The notes beneath the pieces are model-generated. The model was given only the letters and a program-made list of their open reading frames with translations. It searched no databases and had not been told where the DNA came from. Of a stretch of 64,000 nucleotides of DNA, positions 43,301 to 51,635 are shown in pieces. The translations under genes and the position numbers were made by a program. The stretch is from JBJMHZ01 sp045807125 (lineage in GTDB: Bacteria > Actinomycetota > Actinomycetes > JAWWOL01): NCBI GenBank assembly GCA_045807125.1, contig JBJMHZ010000026.1, positions 62,001 to 126,000 of the forward strand, written 5' to 3'. Position 1 is the stretch's first letter. The number at the start of each line of letters is the position of its first letter.

Positions 43301-44365
43301 GGTGCCGCCGTTGCAGCCGAAGGCCTTGATGCCGTACAGGATCGCGCCGGGCGCGACGCCGGGCCCGACCCGGAAGGTCGCCTGGTACTGGGCCGGCGTG
43401 AGGCCGGCGAGGACCGGGTAGTCGGTGCCCTTCGCGGACGAGCCGTCGGCGAGCACGCCGTAGCCCGCCGCCGTGCCGGCGACGTGCGAGCCGTGGCCGT
43501 TGCAGTCGAGGTAGTTCGGGTCGGCGTGCGGGATCGCCTTGGCGGCGTCGTCGGAGTCGGAGTCGTACGCGTCGCCCACCAGGTCGGTGCCGCCGGCCAC
43601 CTTGGCGGCGTCGATCGCCGCCGGGGCGATCGGCTCGGTGTCGTGCGCGAGCGCCGCCTGGTAGGCGGCCTTGGTGGCCGGGCCGCCGAACATGGCGTGC
43701 GTGTAGTCGATGCCGGTGTCGATGATGCCGATGCGGACGCCGGCCCCCGTGCCGGAGGTGGCGCTCCAGGCCGCGGGGGCGCCGATCAGCGGCACCGTCG
43801 AGGCGTTGGTCAGCCGCTTCGGCGGCATGGCGTGCACCGCCGTGACCCCGGGGATCGCCCGCAGCGCGCCGAGCCGGGACGCATCGGTGCGCACCGCGAT
43901 GCCGTCGTACGCCGCGTGCACGCTGAACAGCACCGTTGCCCTGGTGGGTCCGCTGCGCAGGCGCTCGCGCACCGAGGCCTGCAGCGCGCCGATGGCCGCG
44001 ATCGCGCTCCTCGTCGCGGTCGCCGCCGCGGCGCGGCCGAGGTGGCGCCTGGCCGTCCAGGTGGCGACCGCGGGGGCGTGGCCGAGCTCGAGCATGACGG
44101 TGACCGGGCCGTGCGCCGGCAGCGCGGCGGCCGAGCTGCCGTAGCGCATCGACGCCTTGGCGCGGGCGGCGGCGGCGAGGCGGCCGTGCCCCGGCCCGGC
44201 CACGCCGGCCGCGAGGTGCCCGGCCCGGGCGGTCGCGCCGGCGGGCGGAGCTGGCGGGCCGGCGCTCGCCGCCTGCGGCAGCAGCGTCGCGGCCGTCAGC
44301 GCGAGCAGGGCGGTGCCCAGCGGCAGGGCAAGGGCAGGGCGGTGGGCATGCCGGGCTGGCTTCAC
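40367..44365 (-). CDS. secreted subtilisin-like (S8) peptidase with PA and Ig-like domains
   Basis: 1332 aa. Signal peptide MKPARHAHRPALALPLGTA... cleaved after about residue 35; inhibitor-like propeptide about 85-185; catalytic domain with Asp216 (GIIDTGID), His291 (NGHGSHVAGT) and Ser644 (SGTSMATPHVAG); PA insertion about 470-590; Fn3-like region; C-terminal Ig-like repeats (about 1140-1332). Start GTG 44365 with GAGGTCACGAG upstream, a leader almost the same as that of its paralogue at 51404. Pair-wise with the second S8 gene it flanks a glycosidase. Probably degrades extracellular protein. Confidence 0.93.
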   Translation of the reverse strand: MKPARHAHRPALALPLGTALLALTAATLLPQAASAGPPAPPAGATARAGHLAAGVAGPGHGRLAAAARAKASMRYGSSAAALPAHGPVTVMLELGHAPAVATWTARRHLGRAAAATATRSAIAAIGALQASVRERLRSGPTRATVLFSVHAAYDGIAVRTDASRLGALRAIPGVTAVHAMPPKRLTNASTVPLIGAPAAWSATSGTGAGVRIGIIDTGIDYTHAMFGGPATKAAYQAALAHDTEPIAPAAIDAAKVAGGTDLVGDAYDSDSDDAAKAIPHADPNYLDCNGHGSHVAGTAAGYGVLADGSSAKGTDYPVLAGLTPAQYQATFRVGPGVAPGAILYGIKAFGCNGGTNVVSEALDWALDPNGDGDLSDHLDVVSMSLGADYTTDDDPDAVASNNAAEAGLTIAAAAGNGGDLFDVGGSPGDAREVIGVAASDDSLSITDGLRESAPTSRQLPAEESTAFDWSTLPSGRTGTLYFLQDAGNQAGCDPYDATDAAGANGKIAVVRWPAGPFPCGSKARADAAAAAGATGVLIWYGGDLFDFGISGNASVPEALVADAAGQALADDASGAPVQVTIGDPALANSQRIDLPGNVDKVASFSSRGDRAANNVKPDLTAPGVTVLSTGVGTGTEGASESGTSMATPHVAGAAALVKAAHPGWTPEQIKADLMNTAGQDLFTGDDHTGGAYAPNRVGAGRIELDRALANHVLAYVHDGAADKGAVSASFGPVAVTAPVTLKRTVRVQSTGAGTATFHVAYQPLTALPGVDYATSVSSLTVPAGGTATFTVTLSIPDPAALGRSMDPTLETEQSGAPRQYVADASGRVELTPTGAYAGPALRVPVYSAPRPAAKMTTPSSVSLPATGVSTKAIDLTGQGVSTPDVTSLVAGFELQGESPAMPACSAATTTGCVAFPGDRAGDLRYAGVASDAAYVRSVGGDPRTDGMTYFAVATAGPWRTPASYSEYDIVIWDVSDPAHPKPSAVLLNTRLDGTDVLVSQLYDVAKDDITDTELLDVLPGDIDTDVFDSDVLVMPVWTAALPGVASGHTRITYSVEAATETSGPTDSIGEGPGGPMSFDVANPAYTVSNGTSGDILYQDLPGTSLVLRQDAARLAADKPLGVLLLHLHNVTGNRAQVMRVKRASATAVGLSRSKAGYSAPVTATVHVTSPVAGTTPSGSVQLLVDGAVQRTAALAGGTVTLALPVLGTGTHTVTAHYLGDASDDPSTSPGAVLTVVRNYTKVTTWASHRYPHYGTPDTIVAIVAPRYAATATPTGYVAFYVDNVRYYTKRLVGGRAVMTERWVRRGVHRITARYLGTRFSNSSGGTNWFKVI

Positions 44366-44581
44366 TCGTGACCTCGACCGCGGGTGGTCTCGACCCGCCG
44401 GGCCGGGGTCGGCTGGGCGCTGAGACTACGCTGTGCAGTCCCTTGGTCACTCCGCGTGCATGAACACCCTAGACCAGGTCGAGAGCCGATGTGCCGAATC
44501 GGCCCATCGGCGCCGTTCGTGTCGCGGTCGACCGGTCATGCGCCAGGCGCGCCACGGCGCCGGTCGCTCTGCTGGCGGTTC

Positions 44582-44629
44582 GGATCAGGGCTCAGCCGGA
44601 TCAGGGCTCAGCCGGATCAGGGCTCAGCC
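44582..44629. repeat. three 16-bp tandem repeats at the glycosidase stop
   Basis: GGATCAGGGCTCAGCC at 44582-44597, 44598-44613 and 44614-44629. The third copy contains the glycosidase stop codon (44624-44626), so every unit repeats the stop. The shared 14-mer ATCAGGGCTCAGCC also occurs at the amtB stop (2230-2243). Confidence 0.9.
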
Positions 44630-47182
44630 GGTCGTGACCACCAGCCGCTGGCGGCTGCCGGTAGGCGCCGCGACCAGCACCTCCTGACCGCGGTGGCCGC
44701 GCCGGATCCGGTAGGCCGCCGGCTGCCCGTTCAGCGTCACGGAGCGCACCGTGGCCGACAGCGGCAGCCGGTGCCCGATGACGAGCCGGGCGCCCACCAC
44801 CGCCGACACGGTGGTCGTGCATACCGAGCCGACGTGCGTCGCCGCCACGTCGACGAAGCCCCGGCCGACCCTGATGTCGGAGCCGGCGATGCTCGACTGC
44901 CGGCTCGGCACCTGCGGCACCACCTCGAGCCGGCCCACGCCCAGGTCGGGGCGCACCCCGAGCTGCTGGTGGACCACCGGCCAGAGCAGGCCGTAGCTGC
45001 CCCACGCCTGCATGACCATCGAGCGGCTGGTGAACGGCTGGTCGATGTTGCGGGTGAACGCCGGCGACGGCGCGATCTCCGGGAGCGCTCCGGGCTGCTC
45101 GTCCGGCCGCAGCATCAGCCGCGCGTTGGCGGTCGTGTAGCGCTGCTGCTGGTCGAGCCCCATCCGCCCGTAGTTGCCCTCGCCGACGGCCATCACCGCG
45201 GTGTTGAGCGAGAACGCGGACCGGTTGTCGCTCGCCGGAGGCGGCGCCGGATCGCAGCCCGCACCGCCCTGCACGTACAGGCCGAAGGCACCGCTGTAGC
45301 AGGAGGTCTGCCGCAGCCGCAGCGCGGCGTTGGCCCGCGAGATCGCGGCCACGCCGGGCACCGCGTGGCCGTTCTCGTGCAGCTCGGCCTCCATCGGCGT
45401 GACGCCGATCCACCAGCGCTGCTGGGTCTTGACGTTCCCCGGGTTCTCCAGGGAGTCGGCGTGCTGCGGGATGCCCGGCATCCACCAGGCGCTGCCGAAC
45501 CGGCTGAGCATCGAGCGCGCCTTGCCGAGCGCCCAGCTGCGGGTGGCCGAGTCGCCCTTGCTGGCCGCCATCTCGGCCAGGTCGAGCAGGCCGCGGATCG
45601 TGTAGACGGCGACGTCGAGCTTCTCGGCGCCGAGCCCGGTGGCCTCGACGTTGCCCGAGCCCTCCGGCCACAGGTCGTGGTCGGCGTCGTCCTTCGCGAG
45701 CAGGTACTGGAGGTTCTTCCTGGCGAAGCCGTACATCTCGTCGCGGAAGGCGTTGTCGCCCGTCCAGCGCCAGACCAGTGCCACCGTGCTGGGGAACTTC
45801 GCCGTCTCGTCGACGTCGCCCGGGTCGGCGTCGAGGCCGAAGTAGACCGAGCCGTCGGTGACGACCTCGTGCACCACCTTGCCGCTGCCGTGGTTGGCGA
45901 TCAGGCTGATCGACCGCAGCGCCCGCAGGTGGTCCTCGACCACGCCGGCCTGCCCGGCCGCGACGAGCGCGAACGCGGTGTACTCGCCGTCGGTGGCGAA
46001 CAGCCACGGATAGTCGGGGAAGCCGGCCCCCGCGAACCTGATGCGCGGGACGGTGCCGAGCGGCGCCGGGTAGCTGGTGCCGGTGCCCGTCGGGCGCACC
46101 CGGACGTCGGTCGCGGACTGGGTGAGGTCGGCGAGATTCTGCTTCGCCCACTCGAGCGACTGCGCCAGCCGGGGGTCGTCGGGGAGCGACACCCGCGAGC
46201 GCTGCGCCAGCTCGAGCCGCTGCGAGACCTTGCGGTCCAGCTCGGTCATCGGTGCCTTGCTGGCCGCCGCGTACTCCGCCCTGGCCGCCGCCAGTCCGTG
46301 GTCGGAGCCGGCGACCGTGAACCAGACGGTGGTCGACGTCCGCGCCGGCAGGCTCAGCCGATAGCCGAGCTCGCCGCCCGCACCCTTGCCGAAGCCGCTG
46401 TCGTCGCACAGCGGCGGCACGTCGCCGCTCACCGGGCAGATCACCGGCGGGTCCTGCGGGCCACGGAAGCCAGAGCCGGTGCGGTGGGTCGTCGGCGCGT
46501 ACGGGCTGCCGACGAGCGCGGCCCAGTCGTGCGCGGCGGCGTTCGGGACGGGTGGCGTGCCGGTCTCGCGGAAGACGAGCCGCTTGCCGTCGAAGGAGGC
46601 GCGGTCGGGCAGGTTGAACTGCGACTGGCTCGGCGTCGTCGAGCCCCACGGGTAGGCGGACATCAGCTCGGAGTGGGCGTCCATCGTGAGCGACACCTGG
46701 CGGGCGGCGTCGCCGGTGGTGAGCGTGAGCCCCACGAGCACGGCTCGGCGGCCGTCGGGGACGAAGTCGGTGCGGGTGACGCCCAGGCCGGCGGGTCCCG
46801 GCAGCCGCATCCGCACGTATCCGTAGCCGCTGCTGAACCTCGTGGCCGGTCCGAGCCACGCACCGTCGATGCCGAACCAGAGCCCGTCGAGCAGCTTGAT
46901 CGGCGGGCTCCAGATGCCACCCATCTCGCCGAGGATGTGCCAGCCCATCGCCGGGTAGCGCCCGGCCTCGGTGCCGATGTCGTACGCCCGCTCACCGGCG
47001 GCCACGTAGCGGCGGTCGCCCAGCCGGTCAGTGACCGACAGCGTGGGGCTCAGCCGGTCGAGCGGGCCGGCCGCCGTGACGGCGGTCGCGCCCGCGGCGG
47101 TCCCCGTCGCGAGACCGGGGACGGCCGTGGTGATCGCGACGACCATGGTCACCGCCGCTGCCCATGCATGCCGTCGAGCCAT
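44624..47182 (-). CDS. secreted (alpha/alpha)6-barrel glycosidase
   Basis: 852 aa. Sec signal peptide (MARRHAWAAAVTMVVAITT..., cleavage about residue 32). The N-terminal half is a beta-sandwich domain; the C-terminal half is a six-hairpin glycosidase-like barrel with FPDYPWLFATDGEYTAFALV, HEVVTDGSVYFGLDADPGDV, and DHDLWPEGSGNVEATGL. A closing beta domain ends the protein. Resembles amylo-alpha-1,6-glucosidase/GH15- or GH63-like proteins; the substrate and catalytic acids cannot be fixed. AAGGGGG lies upstream. Between two secreted S8 peptidases, so likely part of an exoenzyme set. Confidence 0.75.
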   Translation of the reverse strand: MARRHAWAAAVTMVVAITTAVPGLATGTAAGATAVTAAGPLDRLSPTLSVTDRLGDRRYVAAGERAYDIGTEAGRYPAMGWHILGEMGGIWSPPIKLLDGLWFGIDGAWLGPATRFSSGYGYVRMRLPGPAGLGVTRTDFVPDGRRAVLVGLTLTTGDAARQVSLTMDAHSELMSAYPWGSTTPSQSQFNLPDRASFDGKRLVFRETGTPPVPNAAAHDWAALVGSPYAPTTHRTGSGFRGPQDPPVICPVSGDVPPLCDDSGFGKGAGGELGYRLSLPARTSTTVWFTVAGSDHGLAAARAEYAAASKAPMTELDRKVSQRLELAQRSRVSLPDDPRLAQSLEWAKQNLADLTQSATDVRVRPTGTGTSYPAPLGTVPRIRFAGAGFPDYPWLFATDGEYTAFALVAAGQAGVVEDHLRALRSISLIANHGSGKVVHEVVTDGSVYFGLDADPGDVDETAKFPSTVALVWRWTGDNAFRDEMYGFARKNLQYLLAKDDADHDLWPEGSGNVEATGLGAEKLDVAVYTIRGLLDLAEMAASKGDSATRSWALGKARSMLSRFGSAWWMPGIPQHADSLENPGNVKTQQRWWIGVTPMEAELHENGHAVPGVAAISRANAALRLRQTSCYSGAFGLYVQGGAGCDPAPPPASDNRSAFSLNTAVMAVGEGNYGRMGLDQQQRYTTANARLMLRPDEQPGALPEIAPSPAFTRNIDQPFTSRSMVMQAWGSYGLLWPVVHQQLGVRPDLGVGRLEVVPQVPSRQSSIAGSDIRVGRGFVDVAATHVGSVCTTTVSAVVGARLVIGHRLPLSATVRSVTLNGQPAAYRIRRGHRGQEVLVAAPTGSRQRLVVTTG

Positions 47183-47272
47183 GCCGGTGCCCCCTTCCGT
47201 GAACCATCCGCCGAAGGCACCACAAGTAACCCATATCGGGCGAGCGTTGTGAACCCGGCGCGGGACGCGCCG

Positions 47273-47305
47273 CGGCCCCGCGATGCCGGCTGCATCGCGG
47301 GGCCG
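47273..47305. terminator. hairpin downstream of the second S8 peptidase gene
   Basis: Arms 47273-47286 (CGGCCCCGCGATGC) and 47292-47305 pair over 14 bp without mismatch around a 5-nt loop. 32 nt after the S8 stop (47337) on the minus strand and 91 nt before the glycosidase start. Marks the end of the upstream S8 transcript. Confidence 0.85.
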
Positions 47306-47336
47306 TGGCTGCGGTCGCCCTGAGCTTCCCCAGGGG

Positions 47337-50300
47337 CTACCGCACGGTGAAGGGCGCGCTGTACCAGTCCGGCGCCACGGCCGAGTTGCCCAGGTAGTGC
47401 AGCTGGACGCGGTGGGTGCCCCTGCTCAGCGAGCTGGTGGTCCACCAGGTCTTGCCGCTGTCGAAGGGGACCGAGCGAGTCGCCCGCACGGTACCGTCGA
47501 CGATCACCTGCACCGAGCCCTCCGGCTTGGCCAAGCCCGGCCCGATGGCGACCTTGATGTGGAAGGTCACCGGCTGGCCGAACGTGCTCGACGAGGACGA
47601 CGTCGACCAGCTCACCGTCGAGACCGCCCGTATCACCTTGAGGTGGATCGGCGCGGACGACGACGGCGAGTACGACGCGTCGCCCCCATAGCTGGCCGCC
47701 AGCGAGCGGAGGTCGAACGTCAGCAACGGCAGCCTGACGGTCGCCTTGCCGCCGGACAGCGTCCCGCCCGAGCCGGGGAGGAATCCGCCGCCGTCGGTGA
47801 GCCACACCCGGCCGGTGGGCGTCGCGCCCGCGGTTCCGGAGACGGTCACCGTGGCCGTGGTCCGCTGCCCGATGTGCGTCGGGTTGGGGCTCACCGTGAA
47901 CGTCACCGACGCGGTGGTCCTGACCACCTCGACGCGGCTGCCGAACCGGTTGTAGTGGTGCAGCAGCAGCAGGCCCATGCCGTGCTGGGCGGCGTACGAC
48001 GTCCTGTTGCGCAGCACCGTCAGCGGCGGGGTAGCGCCACCGGTGGGCACGTCCTTCCAGAACTGCTCGCCGCCGAAGTAGTTGCTCTCCGCGTAGTCGC
48101 TGAGCAGCGGGCCGTCGACCACGGTGAGGCCGGGGTGGAGCACGTTGAACGTGGCCTTGGCGGTGTGGTCGGTGGGGCCGGAGGAGATGGTGCTCGCGTC
48201 GACCCAGTACTGGATCCGGCCGCTGGGGGCAGCCGCGGTCAAGTACTTGGTGAGCACCGGCAGCACCATCACGCTGTTGTCGAACGGGTTGGTGTCGACG
48301 CTGCCGTCGGCACCGTTCAGCAACCACAGCGCGTTACCGTCGTCGACGACGTCGCCGGTGGTGGCGTCGACGAGCGCCGACACGAAGTAGTCGGTGCCGT
48401 CGAACCTGGTGTTGAACAGCACCAGGTCGGCCTTGCCGTCGCCGTTCGTGTCGATGTTGACGTCGTACTCCACGTAGCCGACCGGCGTGCGCCACTGCCC
48501 TGCGGCGGTGACCGCGAAGTAGGTCAGCCCGGCGTCCGGGGCATCGCCGAGCAGCGGTGCGTCGGACGCGGCGCCGACGTAGCGGACGTCACCCGCCGCG
48601 TCGCTGGGCATCGCCGTGCATGCCAGCGGGTTGCCGGACGTGGCCGTGCACGCCGGCTTCTGCGGGCTCACGATGCCCAGCTGGTAGCCGCTGACGATCG
48701 ACTGGTAGTCGTCCTGGTCGACGCCCGTGCCGGCGAGCGGCACCGTCGCGGTGCCGTCGCTGCCGAAGGTCATGCCGCCGGCGGCATGCATGGCCGACGC
48801 CGGACGCACCGACGCGTAGACCGGCAGCCGCAGCTTCTCGGTGCCGCTCTGGAGCAGCCGCAGCCAGCCGTCGGCGTCGGTGGTGAAGTTGTTGAACGCT
48901 CCACTGCCCAGGTCGATCGTGCGGGTGGTGTCGGCCCTGCGCGCGAGCGCGCTGCGGTCGATGCTGATCGTCACCGGCACGGTGATCGTGCTTGCGGCGG
49001 GGACGGTCACCGTGCTGGGGAAGGCGTACGAGACGCCCGGCGGATGGGTGCCGTTGTTGCCGTAGCGGAAGGCCAGGGCGTACGTCTGCGACGTGCTGCC
49101 GTCGTTCTCCAGCTTGAACTGCCTGGTGATCGAGGTGTCGCCGGTGACCTGGACCGGACCGAACGAGATGCTCACCGCACCGTTGGTCAGGAAGCTGTAC
49201 GCCAGCACGTCGTCGGCCACCGCCGCTGCCGCGTCGACCCGGCCGGCGCCGACCCGCTGCGGGGCCTCGCGGTCGGTGCTGGCGTTGCGGGCGTCGGCCG
49301 GCGTCGCGAACACGCTGTGGTCAGCCGTGTTCATGATGGCGGCCTTGATCTGCTCGGGGAACCACGTCGGGTGCGCCGCCTTGACGAGCGCGGCGGTGCC
49401 CGTGACGTGCGGCGCGGCCATCGAGGTGCCGGTGTCGTTCATGCCCTCGTTGCCGGTGCCGATCGCGGTGGAGAAGATCGACACGCCGGGAGCCGTCACG
49501 TCGGGCTTGCCGTTGTTCGCGGCCCTGATGCCGCGCGAGCTGAAGTCGGCGATCTGGTCGATCGAGTTGGGGTCGTCGATGCGGACGGAGTTGCGGAAGT
49601 CGTACGACAAGGTGACGTTGAGCGTGCCCGCCTGGGCGGCCGGGCGCAGGGCGTCCGAGTCGACCTTGCGGATCTGGAACACGGGGATGACCGCGTCACC
49701 GGTGATGCCGGCCGAGAAGGCGTTGCGGTCGTCGGTGAACAGGGCGCCGATGGCGCCCGCGGCGCGGGCGTTGCCACTGCGGCCGACCGAGCCGCAGCGG
49801 CGCAGCGCGTCGTTGTCGGTCCACTCCAGCCACGCGATCTTCCCCTTGACCCTGGCTGCCTGCGCGGCGGTGAACGGGTCGCAGCCGTCGGCGTTGGTCG
49901 CCTTCATGTGGTCCGGCGAGTAGGCGTCGGTCGCGTTGGGGTCGAACGTCGGGTCGACGGCGGCGACGTCGCCGGTCGTCGGTCCGTTGTTGGCCCAGTC
50001 GTAGGCGACGCTGAACTGGCCGGGGATCATCCGCTGGCCAGGAGCGTTCTCGCGCATGGCGTCGTAGATGGTCATCTGGTCCTGCGACGCCGCGACGGCG
50101 AGCACCCGGCTCGCGTTGCCCGGCGAGCCGCCGGTGTCGACGAGGTCGCCGTTGTTGCCGATCGAGGCGACCACGGTGATGCCGAGCAGCGCGGCGTTGT
50201 TCGACGCGACCGAGTCGGGGTCGTCCGGCGCGCCGAAGTCCGAGCCGAGCGACATGTTCACGACGTCGAGGTGGTCGTTGAAGTTGCCGTCGCCGTTGGG

Positions 50301-51404
50301 GTCGGCGGCCCAGTCGAGCGCCTTCGAGACGACGTTGGTCGACCCGGCGCAGCCGAAGACGCGCAGCGCGTAGAGGCTGGCCCCGGGAGCGACGCCCGGA
50401 CCGATGCGGAACTGCGGCTCGAGGTTCTGCCCGGCGAGGGAGGAGTAGTCGCCGGTGAACGTGTGGCCGAGGTTGTCGACGCCGTAGCCGGCCGCGGTGC
50501 CTGCCACGTGCGAGCCGTGGCCGTTGCAGTCCAACGGGTTGGGGTCGGGATGCGGCGTGGCGACCGCCTTGTTGTCGGAGGACGCGTCGTACGCATCGCC
50601 CACGAAGTCGGTGCCGCCGACGACCTTGGCCGACGGGAAGTCGCCGGACGGGACGTTGAGCGTCGGCGCGTCGGACACCCGGTGGTCGGCCTCGTAGGCG
50701 CGCTTGTTGCCGGTGCCGCCGAAGTTGGCGTGGGTGTAGTCGATGCCGGTATCGATGATGCCGATGCGGACGCCCTTGCCGGTGCCGGCCGGCGTGCCGG
50801 ACGACCACACGTCAGGGGCGCCGATGAGTGGCACCGAGGAGGCGTTGTCGAGGTGCTTGACCGGCATGGCCCGCACCACGGCCACGCCGGGGATGCGACC
50901 GAGGGCCGCGATCCGGCTGGCGTCGGTGCGCACGGCGATGCCGGCGTAGACGTTGTGCAGGGTGAACAGGGTCGTCGCCCTGGTCGCCGGCGCCGTCAAG
51001 TGCGACTGCACCGAACGGGTCAGCGAGGCGACCGCTGCGCGCTGGCTGCGGGCGGCGGACAGCGCCGCCGTCGCGCCGTGCGGCCGCGCGGTCGCGTACG
51101 CCTGGGCCACGGCCCTGGCGTCGAGCTGGAGCATCACGGTCACCGGACCGTGCGAGGGGAACGCCGTCGAGCCGGTGCGGTTGGGCTCGCCGGTCGCCGT
51201 CTTGCCCGACGCGATCGACGGAGCCACGTGGAAGCCGGTCGGTACGACCGGGTGCCGGGGGCCGGCGTGCTTGGCGGTCCCTCCCGCTGCAGCCGCTGCA
51301 GCGACCGACGGCAAGCCGGCCGGCAGCAGCGCCGCTGCCGCGAGCACGACCAGCGAGGAGGGCACGGCCACGCCGCGCCCTCGTGAAAGGCGATGGAGCC
51401 TCAC
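47337..51404 (-). CDS. secreted subtilisin-like (S8) peptidase, paralogue
   Basis: 1355 aa, same layout as the gene at 40367: signal peptide (to about residue 40), propeptide with SHGPVTVMLQLDARAVAQA, catalytic Asp218 (GIIDTGIDYTHANF), His296 (NGHGSHVAGT) and Ser661 (GTSMAAPHV), PA insertion, DTNGDGKADL Ca-binding-like loop near the middle, and Ig-like repeats at the C-terminus. GTG 51404 with GAGGTGACGAG upstream. The two S8 proteins align over most of their length, so they are a duplicated pair that diverged. Confidence 0.93.
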   Translation of the reverse strand: MRLHRLSRGRGVAVPSSLVVLAAAALLPAGLPSVAAAAAAGGTAKHAGPRHPVVPTGFHVAPSIASGKTATGEPNRTGSTAFPSHGPVTVMLQLDARAVAQAYATARPHGATAALSAARSQRAAVASLTRSVQSHLTAPATRATTLFTLHNVYAGIAVRTDASRIAALGRIPGVAVVRAMPVKHLDNASSVPLIGAPDVWSSGTPAGTGKGVRIGIIDTGIDYTHANFGGTGNKRAYEADHRVSDAPTLNVPSGDFPSAKVVGGTDFVGDAYDASSDNKAVATPHPDPNPLDCNGHGSHVAGTAAGYGVDNLGHTFTGDYSSLAGQNLEPQFRIGPGVAPGASLYALRVFGCAGSTNVVSKALDWAADPNGDGNFNDHLDVVNMSLGSDFGAPDDPDSVASNNAALLGITVVASIGNNGDLVDTGGSPGNASRVLAVAASQDQMTIYDAMRENAPGQRMIPGQFSVAYDWANNGPTTGDVAAVDPTFDPNATDAYSPDHMKATNADGCDPFTAAQAARVKGKIAWLEWTDNDALRRCGSVGRSGNARAAGAIGALFTDDRNAFSAGITGDAVIPVFQIRKVDSDALRPAAQAGTLNVTLSYDFRNSVRIDDPNSIDQIADFSSRGIRAANNGKPDVTAPGVSIFSTAIGTGNEGMNDTGTSMAAPHVTGTAALVKAAHPTWFPEQIKAAIMNTADHSVFATPADARNASTDREAPQRVGAGRVDAAAAVADDVLAYSFLTNGAVSISFGPVQVTGDTSITRQFKLENDGSTSQTYALAFRYGNNGTHPPGVSYAFPSTVTVPAASTITVPVTISIDRSALARRADTTRTIDLGSGAFNNFTTDADGWLRLLQSGTEKLRLPVYASVRPASAMHAAGGMTFGSDGTATVPLAGTGVDQDDYQSIVSGYQLGIVSPQKPACTATSGNPLACTAMPSDAAGDVRYVGAASDAPLLGDAPDAGLTYFAVTAAGQWRTPVGYVEYDVNIDTNGDGKADLVLFNTRFDGTDYFVSALVDATTGDVVDDGNALWLLNGADGSVDTNPFDNSVMVLPVLTKYLTAAAPSGRIQYWVDASTISSGPTDHTAKATFNVLHPGLTVVDGPLLSDYAESNYFGGEQFWKDVPTGGATPPLTVLRNRTSYAAQHGMGLLLLHHYNRFGSRVEVVRTTASVTFTVSPNPTHIGQRTTATVTVSGTAGATPTGRVWLTDGGGFLPGSGGTLSGGKATVRLPLLTFDLRSLAASYGGDASYSPSSSAPIHLKVIRAVSTVSWSTSSSSSTFGQPVTFHIKVAIGPGLAKPEGSVQVIVDGTVRATRSVPFDSGKTWWTTSSLSRGTHRVQLHYLGNSAVAPDWYSAPFTVR

Positions 51405-51553
51405 TCGTCACCTCACCGCGGCGTCCATGGACCGTCCGTCCGGCCTCGACCCCCCAGGGGCAGCGACGGACGCGAGCCGCACCACGCGACCCGCCGGTCA
51501 CCTCCGCGTGATCGGCACCGTAGTCCACATTGGTCACGGGCGCACCACCCGGG

Positions 51554-51585
51554 AGGACGATGTCACGCGATAGTCACATCGTCCT
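51554..51585. terminator. hairpin downstream of serA
   Basis: AGGACGATGT (51554-51563) pairs with ACATCGTCCT (51576-51585), 10 bp without mismatch, loop 12 nt. 50 nt after the serA stop and 149 nt before the S8 start, so it separates serA from the S8-GH-S8 block. Confidence 0.75.
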
Positions 51586-51635
51586 GTCCCTGGCCTCGCC
51601 CGCGCCGTGCGCTTCGCCGCGCCCAGCGGTCGGTC

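Noticed and set aside
40367..44365. S-layer or toxin function for the S8 proteins
   Set aside because: An intact Asp/His/Ser triad, signal peptide and PA domain fit an exported peptidase; no anchor or toxin motif is visible.
47283..51386. Plus-strand open frame of about 1370 codons opposite the second S8 gene
   Set aside because: Composition is a shadow of the S8 coding sequence; the minus-strand frame has signal peptide and full catalytic triad.
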